Source of the DNA: Methylotenera sp.
Lineage (GTDB): Bacteria; Pseudomonadota; Gammaproteobacteria; Burkholderiales; Methylophilaceae
Direction of reading: 5' to 3'
Assembly (NCBI RefSeq): GCF_030684185.1
Contig: NZ_JAUXOY010000015.1
Location: 58,110-122,109, forward strand
DNA length: 64,000 nt
The notes below the pieces were generated by a model that was given only the letters and a program-made list of their open reading frames with translations, was not told the DNA's origin and made no database searches. Below, in pieces: positions 37,451 to 44,774 of this stretch (positions are counted from its first letter, which is position 1; each line of letters opens with the position of its first letter). Both the position numbers and the translations under genes were made by a program.

Positions 37451-38203
37451 ATGGCTTCTTCAAGAATGACTTTTTCAAAAAAAATATTTGTCTCACTTTT
37501 ATCTGCCGGGCTATTATTGAGCGGCACAACTTTGGTCGCACAGGCCAATACAGCTGACGACATTGCGACCATTAAAAGCAATCTCGAAAAGAGAAAACCA
37601 GCCATGATCGCAAAGAGTATTAAACCCTCTCCGCTGGCTGGCCTTTATGAGGTTTACGCTAACGGCAATATTTTTTATGTCGATAAAACGGTTTCTTATG
37701 TCATGGTTGGTGGCGCATTAATGGAAGATTCAACTAAAAAAAATCTGACTGCAGAAAGACTGAGCGAGTTGACCAGCATCAAATTTGATACGCTTCCAAT
37801 AAAAAATGCGATTGAAATTAAAAAAGGAACTGGTGCTTACAAATTTGCAGTGTTTTCAGATCCTGATTGCCCATATTGCAAAACACTGGAACAAGGTTTA
37901 GATAAAATGAACCTTACCGATTACACTGCTTATGTTTTTTTGTTTCCGCTTAAAGAGCTTCACCCCGACGCAACTGTAAAAGCAGAATCTATATGGTGTG
38001 CAAAAGATAAAAAAGAAGCCTGGTTCAACTGGATGGTAAAAGGGACAACACCAGAAAAAGCCACTTGTGGAAACCCACTAGCAGCCAATGAAAAACTAGC
38101 TGATGAATTTGGTGTTGCGGGTACGCCAACCATTTACTTGAACAACGGTAAACAAACCCAAAGCCCACAGGAACTGGTTGCAGCCATTAAAGAGAGTAAA
38201 TAA
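37451..38203 (+). CDS. dsbC: DsbC/DsbG-family thiol-disulfide isomerase
   Basis: 250 residues with a signal peptide (cleavage near VAQANTADD), an N-terminal dimerisation region (about 30-95) and a C-terminal thioredoxin fold with active site DPDCPYCKTLEQ near residue 140 and the cis-Pro loop GVAGTPTIYLNNG near residue 225. It acts in the periplasm to shuffle wrong disulfides. A second Cys pair (CAKDKKEAWF and ATCGN) matches the structural disulfide of DsbC. ATG at residue 6 is an alternative start. A role for secreted matrix proteins encoded nearby is possible. Confidence 0.9.
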   Translation: MASSRMTFSKKIFVSLLSAGLLLSGTTLVAQANTADDIATIKSNLEKRKPAMIAKSIKPSPLAGLYEVYANGNIFYVDKTVSYVMVGGALMEDSTKKNLTAERLSELTSIKFDTLPIKNAIEIKKGTGAYKFAVFSDPDCPYCKTLEQGLDKMNLTDYTAYVFLFPLKELHPDATVKAESIWCAKDKKEAWFNWMVKGTTPEKATCGNPLAANEKLADEFGVAGTPTIYLNNGKQTQSPQELVAAIKESK

Positions 38204-38213
38204 TAATGATTTC

Positions 38214-38315
38214 GTGTGGGTATGGGCAGAAGTGATTGTAGCTTGCACCCTCACCTACGTGATTTGGCAACATAATTTACCTGGAAGTTCTGATTGCAAG
38301 GCTTGCAAGACTTAA
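38214..38315 (+). CDS. Possible 33-residue membrane peptide with CxxC tail
   Basis: Open frame starting at GTG 11 bp after the dsbC stop. The peptide has one short hydrophobic helix (AEVIVACTLTYVIW) and ends SSDCKACKT, giving a CxxC pair. The layout recalls small Cys-rich membrane peptides such as the FeoB-associated kind, but it has no clear ribosome-binding site and is short enough to be chance. The CxxC codons overlap the palindrome TTGCAAGGCTTGCAA (38294-38308). Confidence 0.2.
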   Translation: MWVWAEVIVACTLTYVIWQHNLPGSSDCKACKT

Positions 38316-38354
38316 GTTGCGCGTCGTATCAAGTTTTCGACGCATACCAATAAA

Positions 38355-38506
38355 CCCAGATTTTCCATTAGAACCGAACCGTTCCTTCCCCCTTGCAGGG
38401 GGAAGGCTAGGATGGGGGTAGAGCAGCAACATTGCCACGTTTCGACCCCCTCCCTAACCCTCCCCCTGCAAGGGGGATGGATCTTTAGCCTAATGGAAAA
38501 TCTGGG
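38355..38506. repeat. 152-bp MITE-like palindromic repeat
   Basis: The element has perfect 17-bp terminal inverted repeats, CCCAGATTTTCCATTAG (38355-38371) and its complement (38490-38506). The arms continue imperfectly inward and each carries its own GC-rich hairpin (CCTTCCCCC-TTGCA-GGGGGAAGG at 38384-38406, and CCTCCCCC-TGCAA-GGGGGATGG). No coding capacity. It sits between convergent genes and could also stop transcription from both sides. Similar CCCTTGCAGGGGGAAGG blocks are familiar dispersed intergenic repeats. Confidence 0.8.
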
Positions 38507-38538
38507 ATAAATTATATTTTGAATTTATTTTGGCGAAT

Positions 38539-39333
38539 TTACTTTAGCATTTTTATCAAACCTAGTTTAGCTGCTTTAACCGCAGCCTGACTGCGGTTTT
38601 GCACATCCAGTTTGCGTAAAACGTTTTGCACGTGATTCTTCACGGTGAGTGGGCTAATATCGAGAATAGATGATATTTCCCAGTTGGTTTTACCCATATG
38701 TAGCCACTGTAAAATCTCGGACTCTCTTTTAGTCATTGTTTTCGTTTCATTCTCACTATTGACTACCACATTGCTTTTATTACTCGTTACCCTGATTAAT
38801 GCACAATGCAGATGCGGCATGATTAATTCCAGTATGTGAGCATGATTAGCACTTGGTACCTTATGTAAGCGGCCAAATACAACCACACTCGAAATTTTGC
38901 TATGGTTATCACCAAAACCATGCGCTACAAAACACTTTAACTCTGAGCTTTTTAATTCATTATCATCAAAATTAATAACAGCGTAATTATTGCAGTCTAT
39001 TGGTTTAACTAGATTAGAGACAAATAATGGTGATGCAATATTTTTCCATAAGTTAATGATATGACTTATCAGCCCAGATCCATTTTCAATTACCTTGGTA
39101 AATTGAGTATCACTAAAATAACGCGCGCTGGTAAAGTATTCGTATTGATACGAATCACTGTCTGAAGATTTAACGCCAAAAATCAGCACCTCATGACCAA
39201 GCAGGTATTGAAACTCTCCTTGCAGCCAATTAAACAGATGCGTACGTTGCGAAATACGTAACGACTCGGTAATGACATCCATAAAAACAATACGCTGCTC
39301 AGCACTTAAGCAATCATTGTTAATCGCCAGCAT
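38539..39333 (-). CDS. epsA: LuxR-type transcriptional regulator EpsA (exosortase-B associated)
   Basis: 264 residues. The N-terminal 180 residues form the unclassified sensory region of EpsA-type regulators (RTHLFNWLQGEFQYLLGHE near residue 40). The C-terminal 65 residues are a LuxR/FixJ helix-turn-helix: TKRESEILQWLHMGKTNWEI, then SPLTVKNHVQNVLRKL. There is no receiver-domain Asp pocket and no acyl-homoserine-lactone domain. In Methylobacillus EpsA belongs to the eps cluster, so it is the best local candidate to control polysaccharide and PEP-CTERM genes. It is transcribed alone, and a GGACTAG half-site lies about 120 bp upstream (39455-39461). Confidence 0.85.
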   Translation of the reverse strand: MLAINNDCLSAEQRIVFMDVITESLRISQRTHLFNWLQGEFQYLLGHEVLIFGVKSSDSDSYQYEYFTSARYFSDTQFTKVIENGSGLISHIINLWKNIASPLFVSNLVKPIDCNNYAVINFDDNELKSSELKCFVAHGFGDNHSKISSVVVFGRLHKVPSANHAHILELIMPHLHCALIRVTSNKSNVVVNSENETKTMTKRESEILQWLHMGKTNWEISSILDISPLTVKNHVQNVLRKLDVQNRSQAAVKAAKLGLIKMLK

Positions 39334-39591
39334 ATTTGTATTTAGTTGGGAGTTAATAGCAATTCTTCTAGTTTTTAAATTTTCACAATTTTCAACTAGC
39401 TTAGTGACAATAAGATTAATACTTGATGTTAGTTTTCTTACAGTTTTATAACAAGGACTAGAAGACCATGCTAGAAAACTGCATAATCACTGTGCGACAT
39501 GGCTCAAATCAAACCCCAACCATGCCACACAGCTTACTTTTTACGCATTAGTTCGATTACTGCTTCAAACTATTGATTACTTCACTACCAA

Positions 39592-40428
39592 TTACTTAAC
39601 TACTGGCAATGAAGCTGGGTTGCCAGTATTTGCACAGGTAGGTTGCTCCCATCCATCAGTAATGTTGTTGCTATTACCATTTAAGCTGTCATAGACAATA
39701 TTATCCGGGCGGGTTGCATCACCAGATACACCACCAACACCGGCTAGATTATCCAGCCCTAAGTTTTTACGCACTAACCAAGCCTGATTATGATCTGCAC
39801 AAGAAGTGTCACCTGACAAACCTACGGCACCAATGACTTTTTTAGCGCTATTATAAAGTGCCAATCCACCGCCAAATACATTAACACCACCAACACGGGT
39901 GCCTACCATAGGGTCAAACTTAGTGCCAACTGCAGCAGGATTGCCGCCATATGCAGCAGCCGTGTCTACCGGGTTGCTAAATTGCAGGCCATATAAACTG
40001 CCGCCTAGTGGGCTGGCACCTGAAGTACCTTGTACCGCTGAATATAGATTACCTGTTGAAAGCGCCAAACCATTCAAGCTAAATGCGTTTGCCGCATTGG
40101 CTTTTTGTGCTGAAATCACACGGCTACCTGGCCACTGATCGCCACGCTCTGAACCGGAATATGCAACAGCACAAACAACGCCATCACGGTCTACGATTGT
40201 TGCCCACATATTCAGGTTAAAACCAGTTGTATCAGCATTAACAGCGCTATTAAGTGCCGCTTTTAATTGTGCATGGTTGGGCAAGCCTTTACAGCTATTT
40301 GATTTTTTACCATTGAAGCCAGGTGGTCCATCATTGAAAAAACGTCCATCGTCAGTCGCTTGCGCACTAATGCCTGAAACAAGTAATGTACTAGCCACTA
40401 AAATTTTGATTAATGTTACTTTATGCAT
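39592..40428 (-). CDS. Secreted GlcG/HbpS-like (DUF336) protein
   Basis: About 278 residues from the ATG at 40428, chosen because AAGGGGTG lies 5-12 bp upstream and a signal peptide follows at once (MHKVTLIKILVASTLLVSGI). A frame reaching 40488 would put 20 non-signal residues in front. The mature protein matches the HbpS/GlcG fold: MWATIVDRDGVVCAVAYSG, ISAQKANAANAFSL, and VFGGGLALYN. Relatives bind haem or small ligands; here a Cys-rich periphery (Cys pairs) suits export. A TAGTCC palindrome lies about 142 bp upstream. Confidence 0.8.
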   Translation of the reverse strand: MHKVTLIKILVASTLLVSGISAQATDDGRFFNDGPPGFNGKKSNSCKGLPNHAQLKAALNSAVNADTTGFNLNMWATIVDRDGVVCAVAYSGSERGDQWPGSRVISAQKANAANAFSLNGLALSTGNLYSAVQGTSGASPLGGSLYGLQFSNPVDTAAAYGGNPAAVGTKFDPMVGTRVGGVNVFGGGLALYNSAKKVIGAVGLSGDTSCADHNQAWLVRKNLGLDNLAGVGGVSGDATRPDNIVYDSLNGNSNNITDGWEQPTCANTGNPASLPVVK

Positions 40429-40562
40429 TATTTCACCCCTTAAGAAAAATTGATCGAAAGTTGCTAAAATCAAGCACTTACTTTTCAATAAAATCGTATG
40501 CGCTATTTTGATAACAACTGATAAATTATTTAATGCAGAGGTGACAATGTCGTTTCAGAGGC

Positions 40563-40578
40563 TAGTCCAATAGGACCA
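40563..40578. promoter_or_regulatory. TAGTCC-N4-GGACTA palindrome (11 of 12)
   Basis: TAGTCC-AATA-GGACCA, one mismatch, extended on the left by C (CTAGTCC). Centre about 142 bp upstream of the GlcG/HbpS-like gene start. Confidence 0.65.
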
Positions 40579-40680
40579 ATGAATCATGATTTATATCGTG
40601 AATGATTCAATCATGTCCTATCTTTTCTCCTAAAGTTGAATTTAATCCTATGATAAATGCCTGTGCATTTTTTTGGTTAT

Positions 40681-40726
40681 GTTGAAATTAAAAACGGGAG
40701 CATACGCTCCCGTTTTTAATTTCAAC
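40681..40726. terminator. Perfect 21-bp bidirectional terminator hairpin
   Basis: GTTGAAATTAAAAACGGGAG+C, loop ATAC, and the exact complement ending GTTTTTAATTTCAAC. The GC core CGGGAGC is followed by a T-run on both strands. It lies 16 bp past the stop of the SdiA-regulated-like PEP-CTERM gene on the minus strand. Confidence 0.92.
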
Positions 40727-40741
40727 TGCAATAACGAACCA

Positions 40742-41749
40742 TCACTTATAGCTCTTGGATTTTCTGCCATTTCTTGACATAAATCCTAGCAGTCCAAAAC
40801 CAACTAAAAACATAGCGTATGTTTCAGGCTCAGGTACTGCTGGTATTGCTGACAATACGATGAGCTGTGATTTTTGCAGTGCTACAGGAACGCCAATCGC
40901 AAAAACTTCCTGCACTTGCTCCGCAACTAGGTAGATATTGCCATGCTGATCTACTGTAACACCTTCGATGCCATTACCAGGCAGGACGTTAGCTAGATCA
41001 AAGCTGCTAAGGATAGTGCCAGAGCGGTTAACTTCAATAAGCTTACGTGAACTTAAACTCAGCAAAAGCAGATTATTTTCCCCGGGAGTTCCAACTAAAG
41101 CATCCACTGATGACAGCGTCTGTACATCTGAAAAGCTACTCAATCCTGTTAAAGATGGATTAAACAACTGGGTCATATTGGCTACGCCAGAGAGATTAGA
41201 CCCAAATGTTAATGTTCCAGCAAGAATATCCAACGGACTATCCTGTTTAACAGTTACATAACCACCATTACGTGAATCATAACTAATACCTTCTATACCA
41301 CTATTACCCACGGTTGCATTGCTAATGGATACAGAGCTATTAGCTAATGCAGCAGTACCACCACTTAAATAGTCAAAACTGTATGCATCATATAAGCGTT
41401 CTTCTGACACCACGAGCTTACCACCACCAAGATAAGTTAAGCCTTCAGTATCATGCTTGGTGCTGCCAGTGCCAGTCCAATCAAAGTTCATGAAGCCCAA
41501 TGTCTGACCAGTGAGCGAAATTTCGACTACGCCTGTACCTTCATCGCCTACGTAAAAAAGTGAGTTACGATCCCTAGCATAGGTGACTGCGGAAGCTTCT
41601 AAGCCAGAAATGCCACCGCTAATGCCATTTAATCTATCTAGTGCGTAAGTACCTGTAACTTGGTAATTACCCAGATTAAGTAAATTGGCAGCGTGTGCGT
41701 TAAGAGAAAATACCGAGGCAACTACAACAATCAGGCTGGTAATTTTCAT
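40742..41749 (-). CDS. PEP-CTERM protein with SdiA-regulated/esterase-like beta-propeller
   Basis: 335 residues with a signal peptide (ends NAHAANLL). The mature domain (about 25-300) resembles SdiA-regulated and phytase/esterase-like beta-propellers: ASAVTYARDRNSLFYVGDEG, TKHDTEGLTYLGGGKLVVSE, and NGIEGVTVDQHGNIYLVAE. It ends with VPEPETYAMFLVGFGLLGFM plus SRNGRKSKSYK, an exosortase tail. The first four bases overlap the stop of the upstream lamin-tail PEP-CTERM gene, so the two sorted proteins are co-expressed. A strong terminator follows. Confidence 0.88.
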   Translation of the reverse strand: MKITSLIVVVASVFSLNAHAANLLNLGNYQVTGTYALDRLNGISGGISGLEASAVTYARDRNSLFYVGDEGTGVVEISLTGQTLGFMNFDWTGTGSTKHDTEGLTYLGGGKLVVSEERLYDAYSFDYLSGGTAALANSSVSISNATVGNSGIEGISYDSRNGGYVTVKQDSPLDILAGTLTFGSNLSGVANMTQLFNPSLTGLSSFSDVQTLSSVDALVGTPGENNLLLLSLSSRKLIEVNRSGTILSSFDLANVLPGNGIEGVTVDQHGNIYLVAEQVQEVFAIGVPVALQKSQLIVLSAIPAVPEPETYAMFLVGFGLLGFMSRNGRKSKSYK

Positions 41750-42441
41750 GTTGATTTCCCTTGACGTTTACGCGCAGCAAAACCGATAAGACCTAAGCCA
41801 GCCATCATAAGTGCATAGGTTTGTGGCTCTGGTACGGCTGTCACAAATGAAGTTGAACCTGGGCTGCCAATGCTGTTAAAAAGAGAAGTTCTTGTGCCTT
41901 CTCCATCACCAACTGCTGATAATACCCAAAGATTTGCATTATTAGCCCCAAGTGCTGCAAAACTACCAGGGCGAGCACTTGTTGTATGCGCACGCGGACC
42001 AAGTGATGCCTGGTCGTTATAAGTGAGTCGGTCAATCAGCGTGTTAGTATTGTCATAAATATTAATCTCATCGTCACGACCAAGCGCTTGAACTGTATTG
42101 CCACCTAACACTTTAACAGTTGATGCCAAATTCCATTCGGTACTAAAGGCAAATGCTGTTTTATCTGTAATGATAAAAGATTCGCCTGCTGAAATCGTTC
42201 CTAGACTGGATAAACTTAAATGGCCTGGCGTTCTTGCCTTGTCAGAAAAACTCCAGCCAGCCAGATCAATAGAAGATGTGCCAAGATTTGTGAATTCCAT
42301 AAATTCACTTGCACCAGATGCAGCCGTGTATAACCACTCGGTAATTTTGATGTCCGTATTTGCTGCATGTGCATTTTGTACAAATGCACTGGTGATTATG
42401 GCCGCTAGAAAAAGATGGCGGATTGGGGCTTTAATATTCAT
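41746..42441 (-). CDS. PEP-CTERM protein with lamin-tail domain
   Basis: 231 residues: a signal peptide (ends QNAHAAN), then a lamin-tail (LTD) domain (about 28-130; ITEWLYTAASGASEFMEFTN and SIDLAGWSFSDK), a variable region, and the sorting tail VPEPQTYALMMAGLGLIGFA with ARKRQGKST. LTD domains in secreted bacterial proteins are often linked to surface nucleases or anchoring; none is fused here. It is the first gene of a two-gene operon. A perfect TAGTCC palindrome is centred 115 bp upstream. Confidence 0.9.
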   Translation of the reverse strand: MNIKAPIRHLFLAAIITSAFVQNAHAANTDIKITEWLYTAASGASEFMEFTNLGTSSIDLAGWSFSDKARTPGHLSLSSLGTISAGESFIITDKTAFAFSTEWNLASTVKVLGGNTVQALGRDDEINIYDNTNTLIDRLTYNDQASLGPRAHTTSARPGSFAALGANNANLWVLSAVGDGEGTRTSLFNSIGSPGSTSFVTAVPEPQTYALMMAGLGLIGFAARKRQGKST

Positions 42442-42547
42442 TTTCGTTGCCTTATCAGTAGGATGTAATTGGAAATAATGTACTTAAACTAATTGAATTA
42501 GTTAAGATAAATTATTAAAAATGCAAATGACAAGAGCTTAATTCTAT

Positions 42548-42565
42548 CTAGTCCATTCGGACTAG
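42548..42565. promoter_or_regulatory. Perfect CTAGTCC-ATTC-GGACTAG palindrome between divergent genes
   Basis: Seven-base arms match exactly around a four-base spacer. The centre is 115 bp upstream of the lamin-tail PEP-CTERM gene (minus) and 103 bp upstream of the transglycosylase ATG (plus), so one bound dimer could act on both promoters. Confidence 0.8.
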
Positions 42566-42659
42566 CTAAACTGAATACATTTCACCTAAAATTAGCTGCG
42601 AACTACTAAATTTTATTTAGTCACTAAAATTTGTAACATTGTCAGCACAAACTGACGTG

Positions 42660-43283
42660 ATGAGAAACTCAGTCATCATCCTTATATTAAAAGCACTCGT
42701 CGTGATGCTTGTAATGTCATCTGGCATTGTAAAGGCTGATGTCTATGTAGATTTGTCGCAGGCTGATGAAATAAGCATAGTGAATACTAAAATTGAACAA
42801 AACTACACGTTTAAAATTGACGAACCAGCTACGCCAAATACAGTTGCAAAATTTAAAGCCCATGAGAAAGATAAACTTGGCTCGTCATACAATCACAACT
42901 TACCATTCAACAAAGAGGTGATAATCGCCGCGAATAAGACTGCAATTGAGCCTGCATTGATTCATGCGTTAATCACAGTTGAATCCCGGCATAATCCACG
43001 CGCACTCTCTAAAAAAGGTGCCTATGGATTAATGCAGTTGATGCCAGAAACTTCGCGCCGCTTTAAGGTGTTGAATAAAGATGACCCAAAACAAAATGTG
43101 CTTGCTGGTGCCCTATATCTTAGAGAATTGCTCAACTTATTTAATGGAGATTTGAAGCTTTCTTTGGCAGCCTACAATGCAGGTCCTGCTGCGGTGAAGA
43201 GGTGCGGCGGCAAAGTGCCGCCCTATAGAGAAACGCTGGACTATGTTCCAAAAGTCATGAAATATTATCAGCAGTATTCCTAG
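42660..43283 (+). CDS. Lytic transglycosylase (SLT domain)
   Basis: About 207 residues from the ATG at 42660; a TTG at 42639 is also open, and neither has an obvious ribosome-binding site. Signal peptide, a linker, then an SLT domain (about 95-205) with catalytic Glu in ALITVESRHNPRALS, then GAYGLMQLMPETSRRF and LSLAAYNAGPAAVKR. It cleaves peptidoglycan strands. It is convergent with the secretion-system cluster and may open the wall for secretin or polymer-export machinery. It shares an upstream palindrome with a PEP-CTERM operon. Confidence 0.9.
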   Translation: MRNSVIILILKALVVMLVMSSGIVKADVYVDLSQADEISIVNTKIEQNYTFKIDEPATPNTVAKFKAHEKDKLGSSYNHNLPFNKEVIIAANKTAIEPALIHALITVESRHNPRALSKKGAYGLMQLMPETSRRFKVLNKDDPKQNVLAGALYLRELLNLFNGDLKLSLAAYNAGPAAVKRCGGKVPPYRETLDYVPKVMKYYQQYS

Positions 43284-43335
43284 TCCAATTAGCTTAAGTA
43301 CGAATGTTAAATTGAAGTTTTTGAATGAGAACGTT

Positions 43336-43884
43336 CTAAATTCCTGCACCAAGCGTTACTGTTGCTGAAGTTGTCAGGCTTGAAGCTAAAGTACCCGGAC
43401 TATAAATGAATTTCCAATCACTATATTTTTCAGCCGTACTGAATACTTCATACTGCAGTGGAAATCCGATTTTTTTGATTGGATGTTGCTTCGACATGCT
43501 GTAAATACCAACAATCTGTCCTTGTTGCAATTCTATTCCCCAAGATTCTTCTAGCAGCATGGGATCTACGTAAAGCTTACGTATATGCCGTTTGATACCA
43601 GGAAGTCGTCTATCTAGAACTAAATCATCAAGAGTCTTGGGAAATTGTTTGGCATCACTCGGGCTACTCTCATAGTAACTACCAATCGCCTTGCGATATT
43701 CCTCACCAATAAAAAGTAATTCTTTTTCGCGTTCACGCTGTGCATCCTGATGCCAAACAATACCCACTCCAGCTAGAGCAATACCTGATATTGCTATCAT
43801 CATCAATAAGCCAATATAGGTGAACCCCAAGCTTATATTTTTGCTATTGACGAACTTATTACCAGTCCTCATAGCGTGTGCCAT
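43336..43884 (-). CDS. Pseudopilin-like protein (secretion system X)
   Basis: 182 residues with a prepilin-type segment at residues 19-40 (LGFTYIGLLMMIAISGIALA), where the usual Glu at +5 is replaced by Gly (G|FTYIG). It is longer than a typical GspG/H and lacks the Asp/Gly calcium loop. It overlaps the preceding pseudopilin by 26 bp and is the last gene of the secretion cluster. The missing Glu5 suggests it starts or caps the pseudopilus, as GspK-type minor pseudopilins do. Confidence 0.75.
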   Translation of the reverse strand: MAHAMRTGNKFVNSKNISLGFTYIGLLMMIAISGIALAGVGIVWHQDAQREREKELLFIGEEYRKAIGSYYESSPSDAKQFPKTLDDLVLDRRLPGIKRHIRKLYVDPMLLEESWGIELQQGQIVGIYSMSKQHPIKKIGFPLQYEVFSTAEKYSDWKFIYSPGTLASSLTTSATVTLGAGI

Positions 43885-44257
43885 CTTTTGCTAAAGCCTT
43901 TGAACCACTATGTATATCGTAAATATCCCCCTCTAATGGAGGCTCAGGCGGAGTAAATATCCATGTTGTGGTTTTTTCAGTCATTGGATCTACGGGCATT
44001 TTTCGAATGTATTTTCGATCTACTAAGTCTTCTAATGTTTTTGGATATTGACCATTATCTGCATAAAATTTATCAATACTTTCTCGCAGGGTGTTGAGGC
44101 TTTGTTTCAGCGCGACATCTTTTGCACGTTCTATGCTGGTAAAGTATCTTGGTACGGCAAGGGTAAGCAATAGTGCCAGAATTGCTAGGACAACAAGGAG
44201 TTCAACCAAAGTAAAACCTACACTATTAGGCTTTACTGTTCTCAAGCAATTCTTCAT
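43859..44257 (-). CDS. GspG-like pseudopilin
   Basis: 132 residues: a short leader, prepilin cleavage site and helix GFTLVELLVVLAILALLLTL, then an alpha-helical segment and a pattern FYADNGQYPKTLEDLVD followed by PVDPMTEKTTTWIF, typical of type II secretion pseudopilins. A prepilin peptidase must be supplied from elsewhere, since none is seen in the window. It lies 7 bp after the preceding pseudopilin gene. Confidence 0.88.
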   Translation of the reverse strand: MKNCLRTVKPNSVGFTLVELLVVLAILALLLTLAVPRYFTSIERAKDVALKQSLNTLRESIDKFYADNGQYPKTLEDLVDRKYIRKMPVDPMTEKTTTWIFTPPEPPLEGDIYDIHSGSKALAKDGTRYEDW

Positions 44258-44264
44258 AGTTACC

Positions 44265-44774
44265 TTACCATTGTGAATACGGAATGCCGTTTATGCCTAC
44301 TTGTTTGCTTAACGAGTACACATCATAAACATCATCACCCTCAGCTGGGTCCGAAGCCTCACTGGCGTAACTACGTAAGCCCCAATTATTGATTGATCCA
44401 TTTTCAGATCTATTTGAAGACTGGGTGGTTTGCATAGGATCTAAAGGGATTTTTCGTAGAAATCTAATCTTGTGCTTATTTGGATCCTTTTCATCTACAA
44501 CACCCTCCACCAAGACTTCTAAATTTGGCGGATAACCTGTCTGACCAACCACTTTTTTAATTGGTCCATTTTCAATATCGGCGACTTTCTTGTAAGCATC
44601 GATAGCTTCACGAATTTCACGCAAATTTGCACGCAACTCGTTCTCTTTTACTCGCTGAACGCTCAGTTGCAACATAGGCATAGCGACTGTCGCTAAAATA
44701 GCAACTATCGCTACCGTTACCACGAGCTCTATTAAGGTAAACCCATTAAATTTATATATTGAACTTTTAATCAT
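44265..44774 (-). CDS. GspG-like pseudopilin
   Basis: 169 residues with the prepilin helix GFTLIELVVTVAIVAILATV at residues 11-30, followed by a helical stalk and an insertion relative to GspG (about 75-110), then LDPMQTTQSSNRSENGS and a C-terminal VYDVYSLSKQVGINGIPY. It starts 4 bp inside the end of the secretin gene (overlap), so it is translationally coupled. It is a minor or alternative major subunit of the pseudopilus. Confidence 0.87.
   Translation of the reverse strand: MIKSSIYKFNGFTLIELVVTVAIVAILATVAMPMLQLSVQRVKENELRANLREIREAIDAYKKVADIENGPIKKVVGQTGYPPNLEVLVEGVVDEKDPNKHKIRFLRKIPLDPMQTTQSSNRSENGSINNWGLRSYASEASDPAEGDDVYDVYSLSKQVGINGIPYSQW

Noticed and set aside
43280..43296. CTAGTCC half-site at the end of the transglycosylase gene
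   Set aside because: The TAG is the stop codon, the right half (AGCTTA) does not match, and it lies between convergent genes with no promoter to serve.
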